From positions 1-64,000 of the forward strand of contig JASWJB010000207.1 of assembly GCA_032433595.1 (NCBI GenBank): DNA of 64,000 bases. The letters run 5' to 3'. The notes under the pieces were generated by a model that saw only the letters and a list, made by a program, of their open reading frames with translations, ran no database searches and was not told where the DNA came from. Below, one piece after another: positions 23,489 through 34,582 of the stretch. Both the position numbers and the translations under genes were made by a program. Each line of letters starts with the position of its first letter. Positions within the stretch are counted from its first letter, which is position 1. The DNA is from Conoideocrella luteorostrata. Lineage: Eukaryota; Ascomycota; Sordariomycetes; Hypocreales; Clavicipitaceae.

Positions 23489-24880
23489 AATGAGGAGCAA
23501 ATAGTCGCTGTTGAACCACAAATATCCTGGGACCATCAGAGCACGACATACCCTGCTGATGCCGACCCCGATTCCTACACTGACATGCCCATATCACTTC
23601 CATTTATCGAAAAATCATGAGGAGGTTACCATGGCCTTGTTGGCTCTCTGCCCATCTAATACCCGTCCACATTCTACAGTGCGCCCATATGGATGACTCT
23701 AACATCGTTGGAGCTGACTGCCCCTGATTCTTTATTTATTTTTTTAAGTATTTTCTCAACGTTGACCATATTTGCGCTGTACAACAATCTATAACGATAC
23801 TACACGATTATTCTGGGACTTTTCTGTACGGACACGAGGCAAAAAGGAGCATTCCTGAGGAACATGCCCTATGCTTCATATAGGATCACGGGAACAGAAT
23901 TCAGCTCTTATAGCACAGGTGTTTCTCCGTCACCCATTACATACTTTTGTACATTTTTACATAGCACAAGCACATCAAAAGGTGTTCGATGGGATGAGGT
24001 CTGCTTTATTCGTGGCGTTGTGAAGGACTGCGCCAGTTTTGTCGTTGACATATGCGGTGTTACTAGGGTTTGCTTAGTATACGTTGTGCGGTAGCAATAG
24101 GCAATAAGAGGCTACTAAGAAACGATAGCGAGACAAATTATATCGCGGTACGATCTAGACGCAATGTGCTTTAGTCACGACTTGGGTGAATAATGTTCAA
24201 TTTTAATATGGCAAAACAAACAAATTTGATGTCCTATATGGGTTGATGCATATCGAATGAAGTTTTCATGGCGCAATTAATTCTAGGCAAGTGACTGGAG
24301 GATATTAAGACATAACGGTCGTGTGCGCGGATACTCCTAGTGAGCCTCAACACAAGGACAATATCTGAATATACCCATCAATTCGACGTTGAAAGGACAT
24401 AGACGAGTAGACGTCCGGACCAGTTATTTCGGTCCGTGGATGCAGCTCCACTGTGAATCTGCAAGGTGGGGTGGACTGCAAGAGTGCCGTGAAGGGTTTA
24501 GCGCGGCTTAAAAGGTATCCTCACCTTCTCCAAGGTAAACAAGACGAGGCAGCTCGTCTCTACACGACAATTATCGCCATTCCTGCGCCGGGCGTCGTCC
24601 TTTAGCCGAGCATCATTTCTTTGGGCAATCCAAACGCATAAGACGACAACCTCGGAGTGCACACGATTCGATTATATTCCTGGTGCGCTGGCTGTCGAGC
24701 CAAACGCGACACCGTTGACGCGACTACTTCCTGCTGTCGGAGCCTCTGTCCCGCCCGCGCGACAACACCGTTTAGTAGGGTGGTCATCACCACCCTCGCT
24801 ATCCTTCACCGACACCGTAATCGTAACGCATTCCCCTCCAATCAATATACATGCCCATGAAATCGGTTGGCTAGCCATCC
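23489..24880. other. Intergenic region between atfA and mis13
   Basis: No gene is seen. It contains the probable 3' untranslated region of atfA and the mis13 promoter. Nothing repeated or structured stands out. Confidence 0.5.
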
Positions 24881-26520
24881 ATGACGACTCTTGTGGCGAC
24901 TCAACAGGCGCTACAACTTCTTAGCATGAGCAACCAGCAAGAGCGCCGAACAAGCAAGCGCCAGGCCGGTAAGGGTTCTCTTTCTCCAGTCTAATGTGAC
25001 GGAATGCAGCGGATACTGACCCAGGCTAAAGCCGCGACTGATTTTGAACGTGACGATGATTTTCAGTTTGTTCGCAAGTCGAAGCGGCCGAGGACGGAGG
25101 AGGCAGAACCAATGAAGAGAATGGCGGGACGGGGACGCCCAATAATTACAATGACGGAGACTGCTGAGCCGGAGCCTACACTTGTAGCGACGGCTCCTGC
25201 AGTTACGTCAATATCAGCATCGACGAGGACAGGACTACGGAGATCTTCACGACGGAAGGGAAGTGATGGAGTATTGGAAGATGAAGTGCCACAAACAGGA
25301 ACAAGGTCTGCGAGGAAAAGCACGCAAGCCATTGCGACGGAAATTAACGGCACGGATGAATCGCAACAAAATGGCGCTGCTAAGGCTGTAAACGACCAAA
25401 GTAAAGAAAAAACATTAAAACCGGTGAGACGATGGGAGCCGTCACCAACACCGCGACGACCAATGGAGTCATCAAAGATCGCTCTTCCAATGAGCGATAC
25501 GCCAGTAATAAATCGAAATAAAGAGATGCGAAAAAAGGGAGGAAAGTCGAACAGAAGAAGCAGTTTGGGATCTCGCGGACGAAGGGCCAGCTCTCTGATA
25601 GACAGTGGCCAGACAGCGACGCCCCATCGCGACGTTAACACTAAGGAATTCTACAAGCATATCTCGGGGGAGGGTCTGCCTGAACCTAGAAGGATGAAAC
25701 AGCTATTGATGTGGTGTGGCGAGCGAGCGTTGCCAGCGAAGCCTCCACATGGGACAGCGAATTCAGAAGCAATATTGGGTGGTAAGTTACACAGAATATA
25801 CGGGCATGGGGGCGACCGTTAAAAAATCCGCGTTTGGCTAACAAAGGCATATAGCACGGGCGATCCAAGACCAGATACTAAAAGAATTCGCGCAGCGGTC
25901 AGACTTTTCCGACTGGTTCAGCAGGGACGATGACGAGTCACCGCCTAGCACGGCTGTTCTTATGCCGAACCCACGGAATATCGAACTTGATGAAAAGTTG
26001 GTCGCATTGGAGGCCAGGATACAAAGGTAAGCCACCCACCCGGCGTATCTGTCGTGAGAATTTCCCGGACTAACCTTACTATGATATTAGGTTACAAAAA
26101 GAAAAACAGGCATGGCAAGCCATACGCCAACCCCCCCCTGACATACCCCCCGTATTCACGGACATATCTCAAATCGAACTACCTGACTTTGACCTCCTTG
26201 AACCGGAAGAAGGTAAAATACGGACTTACCTCGCCGAAGAGATGCCTCCCTTTTCCAAGGTTCAATCACAAACACAGGACAGGATACGCAAAATCCAAGC
26301 ATCGCTCGAGTTTGAAGTGGACCAATTATCAGATAATGTGCACAAATTGGAGCAGCGAGTCCTAGCGGCGGGTCGACAAGCTGACAAAGTACTCTCCCTG
26401 AGCGCAACGAGATTAAAGGAAAGAGAGAGGAAGGAACGAGAGAGTGCTGGGACGAATGAGTTGCCGTTGATGGAAGTGCTGAGAGGCCTAAGTGGGATAT
26501 TACCTGAAGGGAATGAGTGA
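24881..26520 (+). CDS. mis13: Kinetochore protein Mis13/DSN1 (MIS12 complex subunit)
   Basis: Four exons (24881-24968, 25032-25781, 25855-26026, 26091-26520) give 479 residues. DSN1/Mis13 is a subunit of the four-protein MIS12 complex that links inner centromere chromatin to the NDC80 complex. The N-terminal half is basic and disordered, with the conserved RRSSLGSRGRRASSLIDSG box, the site regulated by Aurora B phosphorylation in other organisms. Then come HRDVNTKEFYKHI, LPEPRRMKQLLMWCGERAL and a long helical C-terminal half with coiled-coil character (DRIRKIQASLEFEVDQLSD). The start may be the ATG at 24881 or the in-frame ATG at 24926 (MSNQQERRTSKRQA). Intron 1 ends at an unusual TAAAG acceptor; the nearer TGCAG and CCCAG acceptors break the frame. 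Confidence 0.88.
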
Positions 26521-27152
26521 ATTTTTTTCTCTCTCCGTTTCCTTGCGATCCTTGAGGCTTTATTGAGAGTGGGCCTTCTTTATGAGTTTTGATGACGCTA
26601 CGAGGCAAAAAATTGATTTTACTGTTATTTCGGTCTAGATACTTGGGAGTATGGAGATACCTGTGGAAGGAGGGTGGAGGGGATTTGTTTTTGTACACAT
26701 ACACATGGAATGAGCGCGGAGTAGGCAGCGACTGGATTCTGGAGTTGGCTGGCTTGATTTGTATAATATATCATGTGTACGTCTATGCTTCGCCGCGGCA
26801 ATTGCGCTTGACGGTACCAATGATTTGTCGACATCGTCGTGCAAATATGACAAACATGTTTTGCAATGGAACCAATGAGACTGAAATTCCCATTTGCCGA
26901 GCCTTGCGCATCGTTCAGTCGTGATGATACACCTGTTGCATTTCTAACTTGGTATTGTACAGTCTATTTCTTATCCCCATCATACACTTCACCTCATCAT
27001 GCTCCATCATGCGTTTCGCGCTTCCCAATTCCAAGCACTCTGTGTGTGATCCGCATACGCGCTCCGTAAATTTGTTTTGATCAATTTACAGAGTAGATAG
27101 TGGAAGCAGTTTCTTTTCTTTTCATTTTCTTTTCATTTTTTTTGTTTTAACT
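26521..27152. other. Convergent intergenic region between mis13 and SDHAF2 genes
   Basis: No gene is seen. The two genes are tail to tail, so this should hold both 3' ends. A T-rich stretch lies at 27111-27150. Confidence 0.5.
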
Positions 27153-27932
27153 TCAGCGATGTTCCAAAGCCGGCATGAAGGGCATCCCGTCGCCGTTCCC
27201 CTCCACACTCCTGCTCCTCACGTGGTCCCTCAGCATGCCCAGGATCTCGCTGCCCCTCCATCTCTCCGGCACAGGTCTATACGCGGGCTTGAAGTTGCCC
27301 ACAGTCTGCGCCCACTCACCCTTTGGAGGCTCGGCGCGCACAAACGCATCGGCTGGCTCGTTGGCCGACGACGACGATGAAGAAGAACCTACAGAGGGGT
27401 TGGTTGAGGGGAACGTCTCCGACTCCGGCTGCGATTCAGATACTTCCCGCTGCGTCGCCCAGTAGTATAGATCCCAGTCGTTCTCGTCGAGCAGCAGATC
27501 GTACTGCGTGAGCAGCGTGGACGACATGCTGGGGAGGTGTGTTTTCGCAAAGGTCGATAAGAGGAGATCGCTTTCCAAGGTGCCTCTCTTGCGGGATTGG
27601 TCTGTTCAATCAGCCTTTGTTGCTTTAATTTTTAACGGGGGGAGGGGGGGGGGGGGTTCTCAAGAAAAGCAGGCGAACGTACACAGGAGTCTGGCGCGCT
27701 TGGTGTCGTCAGTCTCGCCGGTGCGGCGGAGCGGCGCGACGCGGAACTTGATGCCTTGGAGCTCGCCGACGGCTAGTTCGGGCTGACGGGCGGAGGAGGA
27801 GGCGGAGGAGGAGGAGTTGCATCGTGAGCTGGGGAGGCAGATGGTGGTGGCGCGGAGGGGGGGGATGATGCGTGCGCGGAGGGCTGCTCGGGGGGCTGCT
27901 CGGGGGGCTGCAGGGCCGAGGGAGAATGCCAT
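27153..27932 (-). CDS. Succinate dehydrogenase assembly factor 2 (SDHAF2/Sdh5/Emi5), mitochondrial
   Basis: Two exons on the minus strand (27932-27683 and 27601-27153) give 232 residues. The protein promotes covalent attachment of FAD to the flavoprotein subunit of succinate dehydrogenase in the mitochondrial matrix. The first 50 residues are Arg/Ala/Ser-rich without acidic residues, as in a presequence. The splice recreates [21 protein letters not shown], the signature of the family. [19 protein letters not shown] follows, also typical. The yeast protein is about 160 residues; the extra length here lies in the presequence, a Ser-run linker ([15 protein letters not shown]) and a C-terminal extension. 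The 81-nt intron contains a 13-nt homopolymer C run on the coding strand. Confidence 0.9.
27644..27656. repeat. G13 homopolymer with adjacent G6 inside the SDHAF2 intron
   Basis: On the plus strand there is G6-A-G13 at 27637-27656. On the transcribed strand this is a C-rich stretch in the middle of the only intron, prone to slippage. Confidence 0.85.
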
Positions 27933-29194
27933 ATTTATTTTTACTTTTAGTTGTGTTTATTCAACGATGTGATGCGATGAGATGGGTTGGGTTGGGGAAC
28001 CGTGTGATTGGATTGGATTGGGTTGGTTGTGTTGCTTGGTGCGGTGTGGTGTGGTGAGCCGAGGAGACCGACGATGTTCAAAGTAATGGACGTTTGAAGA
28101 AGCCGAAGATAATTGGCGGCTTGCTCTTTCGGAAGCCTTTCCTAACCAAGTGACCCGATCCACAATCGCAGCCAATGCTGGTCTGGCTCTGGCCATGAAC
28201 ACTCGATACAAAGACCAACCCGATAGGTAAGTTTCAGTACTCTGGCGGCAGCCTAATAACTAACCCTGCATTCTTCCTTCCGGACGGTATTAATATCATT
28301 CTTAAGACATGTGAATGAGCTAAACGAGACCGTTTTTCGCCTCTGGCTTAGTTTGTGACCACCTGTTGTTGCTTTAGGTGGATGCACACAGTCTGATCAT
28401 CCTAGCTACTGACAAAGGCGTGCCTCGGAGACCCTACATGCAGTTGCTGCTCGTCACCTCATTCCTTAGCTGATTCCTGCCGAGCTACGGCCTGGACTTT
28501 CAATTGCATCACTTTATTGTATGCATCGCTGTAGATAAAGACATGTTGATTGTTACCAGAAATCTTCAATCTTATAATTGAAAAGGTTTGTCAGTGCTCC
28601 TGTTTGCTAAGCTGCGATTGCTGACTTTCTACTTCTGAAAGGTGTGGACAGCGGATTTGAAAGCGCTCTCACAAACTTCGAAACACATATATACCCTCAC
28701 GGCTCGCAAGCTTTGAGAATCCATCACGATCAAGTCACGGAGCGGTCACAACCTCGATTGCACATCAATTGCAAACTCTGAAACACGAGTCATTTGCCCG
28801 AAATATTACTATTCTTCCCGCTACAAAGCAATAATTTTACCCACCTCATATATACGCCCTCTGAGCGATAAAGAGATAGCAGTGGTTAGTGCCCAAGTCA
28901 AATAAGTATGTGCAAGCTGTGGTAGCGGCTGAGGCCGGATTTCGGGGAACATGAGCTACGTTAATCGTCGGGTTGTTATCTCCGAAGAAATATTAGCTTT
29001 TTGGAATGCACATATGAGGTTCAACACCACACAATGATACGAAGAGTTTGAAACTGGATCTCCAGTACGGAATATACATTATTTATATCCCTGCGCTTCC
29101 TTCACTACTCCGGCCCGCCGTTCATCCCATTCCCACAACGGTTTGATCTCCGCACTATGACGACCGCGAATTCATGGTCAACAAAGCACACAAT
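27933..29194. other. Intergenic region upstream of SDHAF2 and of the kinase-like pseudogene
   Basis: No gene is seen. The SDHAF2 side (27950-28060) has a striking GGTTG/GATTGG-rich tract on the plus strand, with GGATTGGATTGGGTTGG near 28009. The rest shows nothing notable. Confidence 0.5.
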
Positions 29195-30266
29195 ATGGAC
29201 GACATTTCCACATATAAAATTAATGCCGGCGACGGTGATGCGACGGTGATGTAGCGGACATTGTCTTCGACTTTAACGCCCAGCTGATAGCTGTATCTAT
29301 CTTCCCCAGCTCTTCAACTTTGTATCAGAAGCAGCAGTCTATCAACAATCGCCTCATAGATCTTTTAAGTCATTGCACCTCTCCCGAAATAGACGATGAC
29401 AACTACAAGGAGGTCGTGGACGAGGTACTGGGCATTATCCTGGATGCTAGGAGGGCTGTCTTTGAGAAGTTGCAGCGCCTCCTAAGCCCTTTTCTGCATA
29501 TACCTGACGGAATTTATAATCTCTCCTTTCACCAGCAAGGCTCACTTTTCAGTTTCATGAGGCTACTACCGGAGACACGACCGTGGTACCTATCGATCCC
29601 AGTGAAGCGTACACCAACCCCTCTTACGAGGCATGTTGTAATAGCGCTGACAAAGGTGAATCCGACATTGATGATAGCATCCCTCCCTACCAAAACGCTA
29701 TGGAAATAATCGTTGCGGAAACGTTTGTTGCCAGTGCTGGTCACCTCGCCGGCCAAGTTGAAGTCAACGGCGAAGAAATGTTTTGCAAAGCCCATGGAGA
29801 TGGAAGGGGTTTGACTGGCTCCAGGGTGGGCCGGGAGCTTGCGAGTCTACATAGAATTCGCAATGATTTCCATCTCAAAATTGACACATCGACGCGCATA
29901 CCGCAGCTTCTGGGATACGTGCATAAAGATACCGGCTGTATTATTGGGTTCCTACGGCAGTTGGTTCCAGGGCGTCGGCTGAAGCATATTGACAATCCTG
30001 CGACATCGGCTGAGAGGAGGCGAAAGTGGGCTGCCCAGATCCGCGATACTGTCCATTACCTGCAGGATATTGAAATAATCTGGGGCGACGGTAAGGCTGG
30101 CAATCTTTGATTGACGAGCGAGATGATTCTTGGCTGATCGACTTCGGCGGCGGGTTTACAGAAGGCTGGGTAGATAAGGAATTTGGCCGACACATCAGAA
30201 GGGGATGTGCAGGCAATGAGGAGCATTGTCAAATTCTTAAAGGTCGACGACGATACTTTGACCTAG
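29195..30266 (+). pseudogene. Decayed fungal protein-kinase/aminoglycoside-phosphotransferase-like gene
   Basis: The reading runs from the ATG at 29195 to a TAG at 30264 but changes frame at least four times. It opens MDDISTYKINAGDGD. An 11-bp tandem duplication (29229-29250) shifts the frame; skipping one copy gives a smooth continuation VADIVFDFNAQ. A second shift lies near 29520, before RLTFQFHEATTGDTT. A third lies at 30109-30112, inside the catalytic loop (WGDGKAGN then LLIDERDDSW). A fourth at 30182 adds one base and restores the earlier frame for LADTSEGDV. The kinase-like catalytic loop (Asp and Asn of GDGKAGN) and the metal-binding LIDFGGG are still clear. Such proteins are numerous accessory genes in moulds, of unknown substrate. 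With four disruptions the locus should not make a full protein. Unspliced introns cannot explain all of them. Confidence 0.75.
29229..29250. repeat. 11-bp tandem duplication (GCGACGGTGAT x2) in the kinase-like pseudogene
   Basis: Two exact copies are at 29229-29239 and 29240-29250. Removing one copy joins the initial ATG frame to the downstream open frame, so the duplication looks like a disabling mutation. Confidence 0.85.
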
Positions 30267-31776
30267 GTTTAGTATTATCTACCAACATTACTTCGCATAA
30301 TCACACACCCCTAGCGTCACGTTTTAAGTCACGGTTCCGACAGTACATAGGCAATCAACTTGTGGCATTGTGGTTTCAAGAGACATTAAGCCATGCAGTG
30401 ACTGCCCCGCGACTTTGAAGCGTCACGGTAAGGCCATTGGTGGTCACAGCCGACAAAATATAATTTTCTACGAGATTTGCCAGCGTGCGATATGGTACAA
30501 TGTATTGCACATATACTGCACTTAATGGCCAAACCCGGTACTGGCAGGACGTAAACCTGGCGGACCTCGGTGACCTGACATGAACAAGGCGTAGCACATC
30601 TAATCTATGTACTATTAGCATCATCACCGACACTAATTTTCGTACTAGTCGAGCTGTAACCGAAACTTCGGACTGTTGAATGGTCATGTTTGCAGAAGCA
30701 TGCGTTCGTGAAAAACATAATTAGAACGCTCTTAAGTGCCAGGAGCCCAGACCCATTCGTGACAAAACTCGTCAAGTTCTAATGACCAATAATTAACTAG
30801 CGCCCGTTCTAATTTGGTTATCTGGTATGCGCCCAGTCAGGTAGCCATTAGTATCAAATCCAGTTTATGTTCTTGTGGCCCACACAGGCAGGTTTACCTT
30901 TCGAAAATGCGCTATATCCAGGACGTCTAACAACACCTTCCGAAGACAAAGGCCACGCCTTGCCAGGAATCGAAAGCTCTGTAGGATCCTGACCGGTCAG
31001 GAAACCCCCGCAATTGGCAGCTGATGTGGGTTCTCGAGGGCGGCGTTACTATTCTCGCACTTTCAGTATGAAAACATGTTATAATAGGCAATAAATAGGC
31101 TGAGCACTTAATAAATGCTAGCTTGCCGAGGTGGAAGACAGGGGCGGTGCGTCAACAACCAGTAGGTAGTCACTCGCCCACTCACGACAGGGGCAGACTG
31201 GATGCTGGGACTTGAGACCGAACTTAATGTACGGCATTGGTACTCTGTATGTATGGTGGTCATTGTGCTGATGGATATTCCGAGCAGGGTATTAGGATTT
31301 CTTGGTAAATTGTCACGGAAATGGATGGCGAGCTGAACGCGAATTTCACTCACATGCTCGCACACGTGTCTTGTCTTGGAATCCGTCAATAATATGCCCA
31401 TCTACCGTACAATGCCATGCATCCTGACCAAGCCCCCCCCCCCCTTCCTTCGAAAAACATTCATCTTTTATATTGTCCCTTTGTCGTCCATCCATCAAGT
31501 ACAAACGCCAACATGTAGGGTGTATTGTAGAGGAGCCACCTGTTAAAAAAAATCCGGTGGCGCAAACAACCCATGAAACTACCCATGCACGAAAATTAAT
31601 AATAATACCGCCTTTTGCTTCCTTAGCCCCCTAGCTTTATAAGTTGAATCACTTCGTTAGAAACTCGGTTCTTCGTCGTGTTATGTCTGTAAGAGGCATG
31701 CTCAGCCCGGCGAGAGGGGAGACACACAAAAACGCACGCCATAAGAAGAGACGGGGAGCAGATGTTCCGGAGTGCA
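30267..31776. other. Intergenic region between kinase-like pseudogene and erv25
   Basis: No gene is seen. A C12-type run lies near 31432. The 3' region of erv25 occupies the right end. Short ORFs here have no supporting features. Confidence 0.5.
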
Positions 31777-32592
31777 TTAGATGAGGTGCTTGGAGCGGAA
31801 GTAAGCGCGCAGATACATGATCTGCCAAGCCCAAAGACCAATCAGAATCCAGGTAGTAGTGACGCCAAACCACTTGACGCGGTTGTTAGTGCTCTCGTTC
31901 GTATCGCGTAACTTCTGTTCTCGTAGGCGCAGGTAGTCCATCTCGTGCACAATCTCTTCAGTGAGTTCCTCGACACGACGGAGGTCAGCTTCCACGGGCT
32001 TGAGCTTCTCAGTTGCTTGGATGGCGCTCCAGTCCTTGGCATCGGCGCCGATGTCAATGTCGAGTTCGACGTGGCGCGAGGCAGGGTTTGGTCGACGGGC
32101 TAGCAGCAACTCAAAGTTAGTACATCGAAACTATCCAAGCCTGCAAACTAACGAAAATGGATGATCATCAAGCGCGGGAAAAGCGTACATCCAGAAAACA
32201 GATTCTCAAAGCAGACATCGAAAGCAGCATCCGTATGGCTCTGGAACGTGACTCTCGATTCCCCGACGATATCTCTTGGTCGGCCATACTCGTTGCCCAA
32301 CGCATCGCGGACCTTGAAAATGACAACGTTAGCATCCTTATTTCATCTTTTTATTTGTGCATGCATAGCCACATACATGCATGTTCACAACCATCCCATC
32401 GCCCTTGAATCCATCCACCGTGGCCGTCACAACCACCAGTGTCTCTTGGCCGACAAAGTTGCGAATGCACCTCTCCTTCTTGTGGCTCTCGCCGCCGCTG
32501 TGCGCATTCAAGTCGAATTTCAGGGCTTGAGCGACACCAATTAGCAGCAATAAGCTGCAGAGCCCTTGCAATGTTGATACGTGTACCGCCAT
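31777..32592 (-). CDS. erv25: p24 family cargo protein Erv25 (COPII/COPI vesicles)
   Basis: Three exons on the minus strand (32592-32377, 32312-32189, 32099-31777) give 220 residues. Erv25 is a p24 (emp24/gp25L) protein cycling between ER and Golgi, helping select cargo and shape COPII vesicles. A signal peptide (about residues 1-23, ending IGVAQA) precedes the GOLD domain, which starts KFDLNAHSG and has the two conserved Cys (RCIRNF and FDVCFEN). The conserved [15 protein letters not shown] block, a coiled-coil segment with [21 protein letters not shown], a single membrane helix near the C-terminus, and the short cytosolic tail [10 protein letters not shown] follow. The tail's aromatic and basic residues are those used for coat binding in this family. 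Intron 2 has a clear TACTAAC-like branch site. The gene is divergent from the U1C gene. Confidence 0.95.
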
Positions 32593-32954
32593 GGCTTTGT
32601 TGTGTTGCGTTGGAGCAAGTCAAAGTTGGCGGGAAATGGGATGGCAGATGTGGGAAAGGAGGTTATTCACCACTGATAGACAGCTTTACGTCTAGTTGCA
32701 AGGTGTCGCGTTTGCGATCTTAGGAGGCGGGAGGGTCAGGGGCCGTCCAATCAGCGGTGCCGTGCTTGGCTTGCCATGGCTTCGTGTTAAAAGTGAAGGA
32801 TCGAGGTTCAAAGTCACGTGGGGTCATATCCTGCTGGCAGCCTCGCAGGTTCTCCAACGTCAGTTCGCCCGCTGCGACCAGGACTTACAAAACAGCTTCT
32901 AATTATAAAAGCGATTTACGATTGTTTTGCGGAGCAGCAGCGAGGCTATTCAAA
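32593..32954. promoter_or_regulatory. 362-bp divergent promoter shared by erv25 and the U1C gene
   Basis: The two start codons are 362 bases apart in opposite directions. No ORF crosses it convincingly. CACGTG-like GTCACGTGGGG at 32813-32823 is a possible E-box. Confidence 0.6.
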
Positions 32955-33853
32955 ATGCCGAAATGTAAGTCTTTCCATTGAAACACGTGCACCCGTATGA
33001 TGTCGTCTTGCTAATTTGCTCTAGTTTTCTGTGAGTTATCCCCAGCGTCGACTTGCCACATCGAATTCCCAACCATCGTCAAAACTAACCTTCGCGATAA
33101 CCAGGCGATTATTGTGATGTTTACCTCACACACGACTCCATGAGCGTGCGAAAGGCCCATAATACCGGAAAGAACCATTTGCGCAATGTAGTTGATTACT
33201 ACCAACGTACGAACGAGAAAATCCTGTCCCCTCCCCTCCCAATATCCCAAACACCCAAATCCTCCCGTGATACGTCTCTGACAAGACATGCTTTAGAAAT
33301 CGGTCACGAGAAAGCCCAATCGGTTATCGATTCCATCACTTCATCCTACGCCGCCGAAGGCCAGGCGCATGCGAACCCCATGTTACCGCATAACCAACCC
33401 GGTGGCGGCAGTGCTTTCCCGCCTCCGTTTGGATTCCCAGGTATGATGCTTATAGCCACCCCAGACATCATTCACCACTTCATGAGTAAACTAATCTTTA
33501 TAGGTGGCCCTCCTCCGTTTCCCGGAATGCCAGGTGCCCCTCCAGGCCAGTTCCCCCACGGCATGCCTCCTCCTCCTGGCGGTGGTCGCGGTGTTCCTGG
33601 TATGCCGCCATTCCCACCTGGTCCAAATGGTCTTCCCATCCCTCCACCTGGCGGTCTGCCATTCCCACCTCCTGGAGGGTTACCGTTCCCCCCCCCCGGA
33701 GCTGGTGGCGCGCCGCCAAGTTTTCCCGGTATGCCGGGTGTGCCAGGCATGCCACCTGCTGGTCAAGGTTTTCCTCCTGGGCCTGTTCCTCCCAGCTTCG
33801 CCCCTCCGGGTGCTGGGGGCGCACCTGGTGCTCCTGGCCAAGACAGACGATAA
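32955..33853 (+). CDS. U1 small nuclear ribonucleoprotein C (Yhc1)
   Basis: Four exons (32955-32964, 33025-33030, 33105-33440, 33504-33853) give 233 residues. U1C stabilises pairing of U1 snRNA with the 5' splice site. The start [17 protein letters not shown] is the strongly conserved U1C zinc finger, with ligands Cys6, Cys9, His24 and His30 (CX2CX14HX5H). After a charged helix ([10 protein letters not shown]) the second half is a Gly/Pro/Met/Phe-rich low-complexity region (many PPGG, FPGMPG), typical of the family. Exon 2 is just six nucleotides (TTTTCT). It is required to give the two Phe that precede the first zinc-binding Cys; skipping it keeps frame but deletes them. Length fits fungal U1C. 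Confidence 0.93.
33025..33030 (+). other. 6-nt micro-exon in the U1C gene
   Basis: TTTTCT is flanked by the acceptor GCTCTAG and the donor GTGAGT. It completes the first Phe codon, gives the second and starts the Cys6 codon. The conserved MPKFFCDYC start is only obtained with it. Confidence 0.85.
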
Positions 33854-34582
33854 GTTAGAGGTGAGAAAGCAGAATGTACTATGCCCTCATTAAGTCTTTT
33901 AGTTGGTGCATTTGGAAGGTGTTTTTTTGGGAGGGGGCGGCGTTACGGTTCTTGTCGGATATTCGGGCCACGGTCTTCACGAGCAAGGTTTAGTTAAGTG
34001 GAATCAACTTCATGAAATAGCGCTAGATCGACCGTCTACAAATATTACACAATTTGAATTAAGTTTTGGGTGGGTTCCGAGATGCACACTTGTTTTTGTT
34101 CATTCTCAAGGTTTTTTAAAGACAGCCTAGCAGCTTTCGAAACCCCAGGCTCGCCGCCGTATCTATAATACAAGAACGCTCACCGCCTATATTCCAACAT
34201 TCAATCCTTTCCTTGCCGCCAAAAAAGATCCGTCTTCTCCATGACAAACAATATCAAAATGAACAAACATAACCAATCAACTACCAATCCCTCAAATCTC
34301 GTCTTTCGAAAGAAAAAAAACAACAAAAATTTGTTGCAACACCTAATAAAGTACTAAGCAGCAAGCAGATACCCTCGTTATGTAGGCTAGATATATTCTC
34401 TTTTTGTCGTTAAAGTCACTGTAATCATAAACCCGTCATATCATGGCGTTCGTAATAGTCCTTTCAATACCAACTACGTGCACAACAATGAATGTTCACC
34501 TCCTCAGGCAACCTCCCCAACCACACTTTTCGTCTGAAGTCACTTTGGTTAAACACATTCCCTATGTGAAGGATAACGGTGT
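33854..34582. other. Convergent intergenic region after the U1C gene
   Basis: No gene is seen. The U1C and serine-rich genes are tail to tail. The sequence is AT-rich between 34150 and 34400 and probably holds both 3' untranslated regions. Confidence 0.5.

Noticed and set aside
33472..33824. Gly/Pro-rich minus-strand ORFs opposite the U1C gene
   Set aside because: They mirror the repetitive Pro/Gly codons of the U1C low-complexity tail on the other strand.
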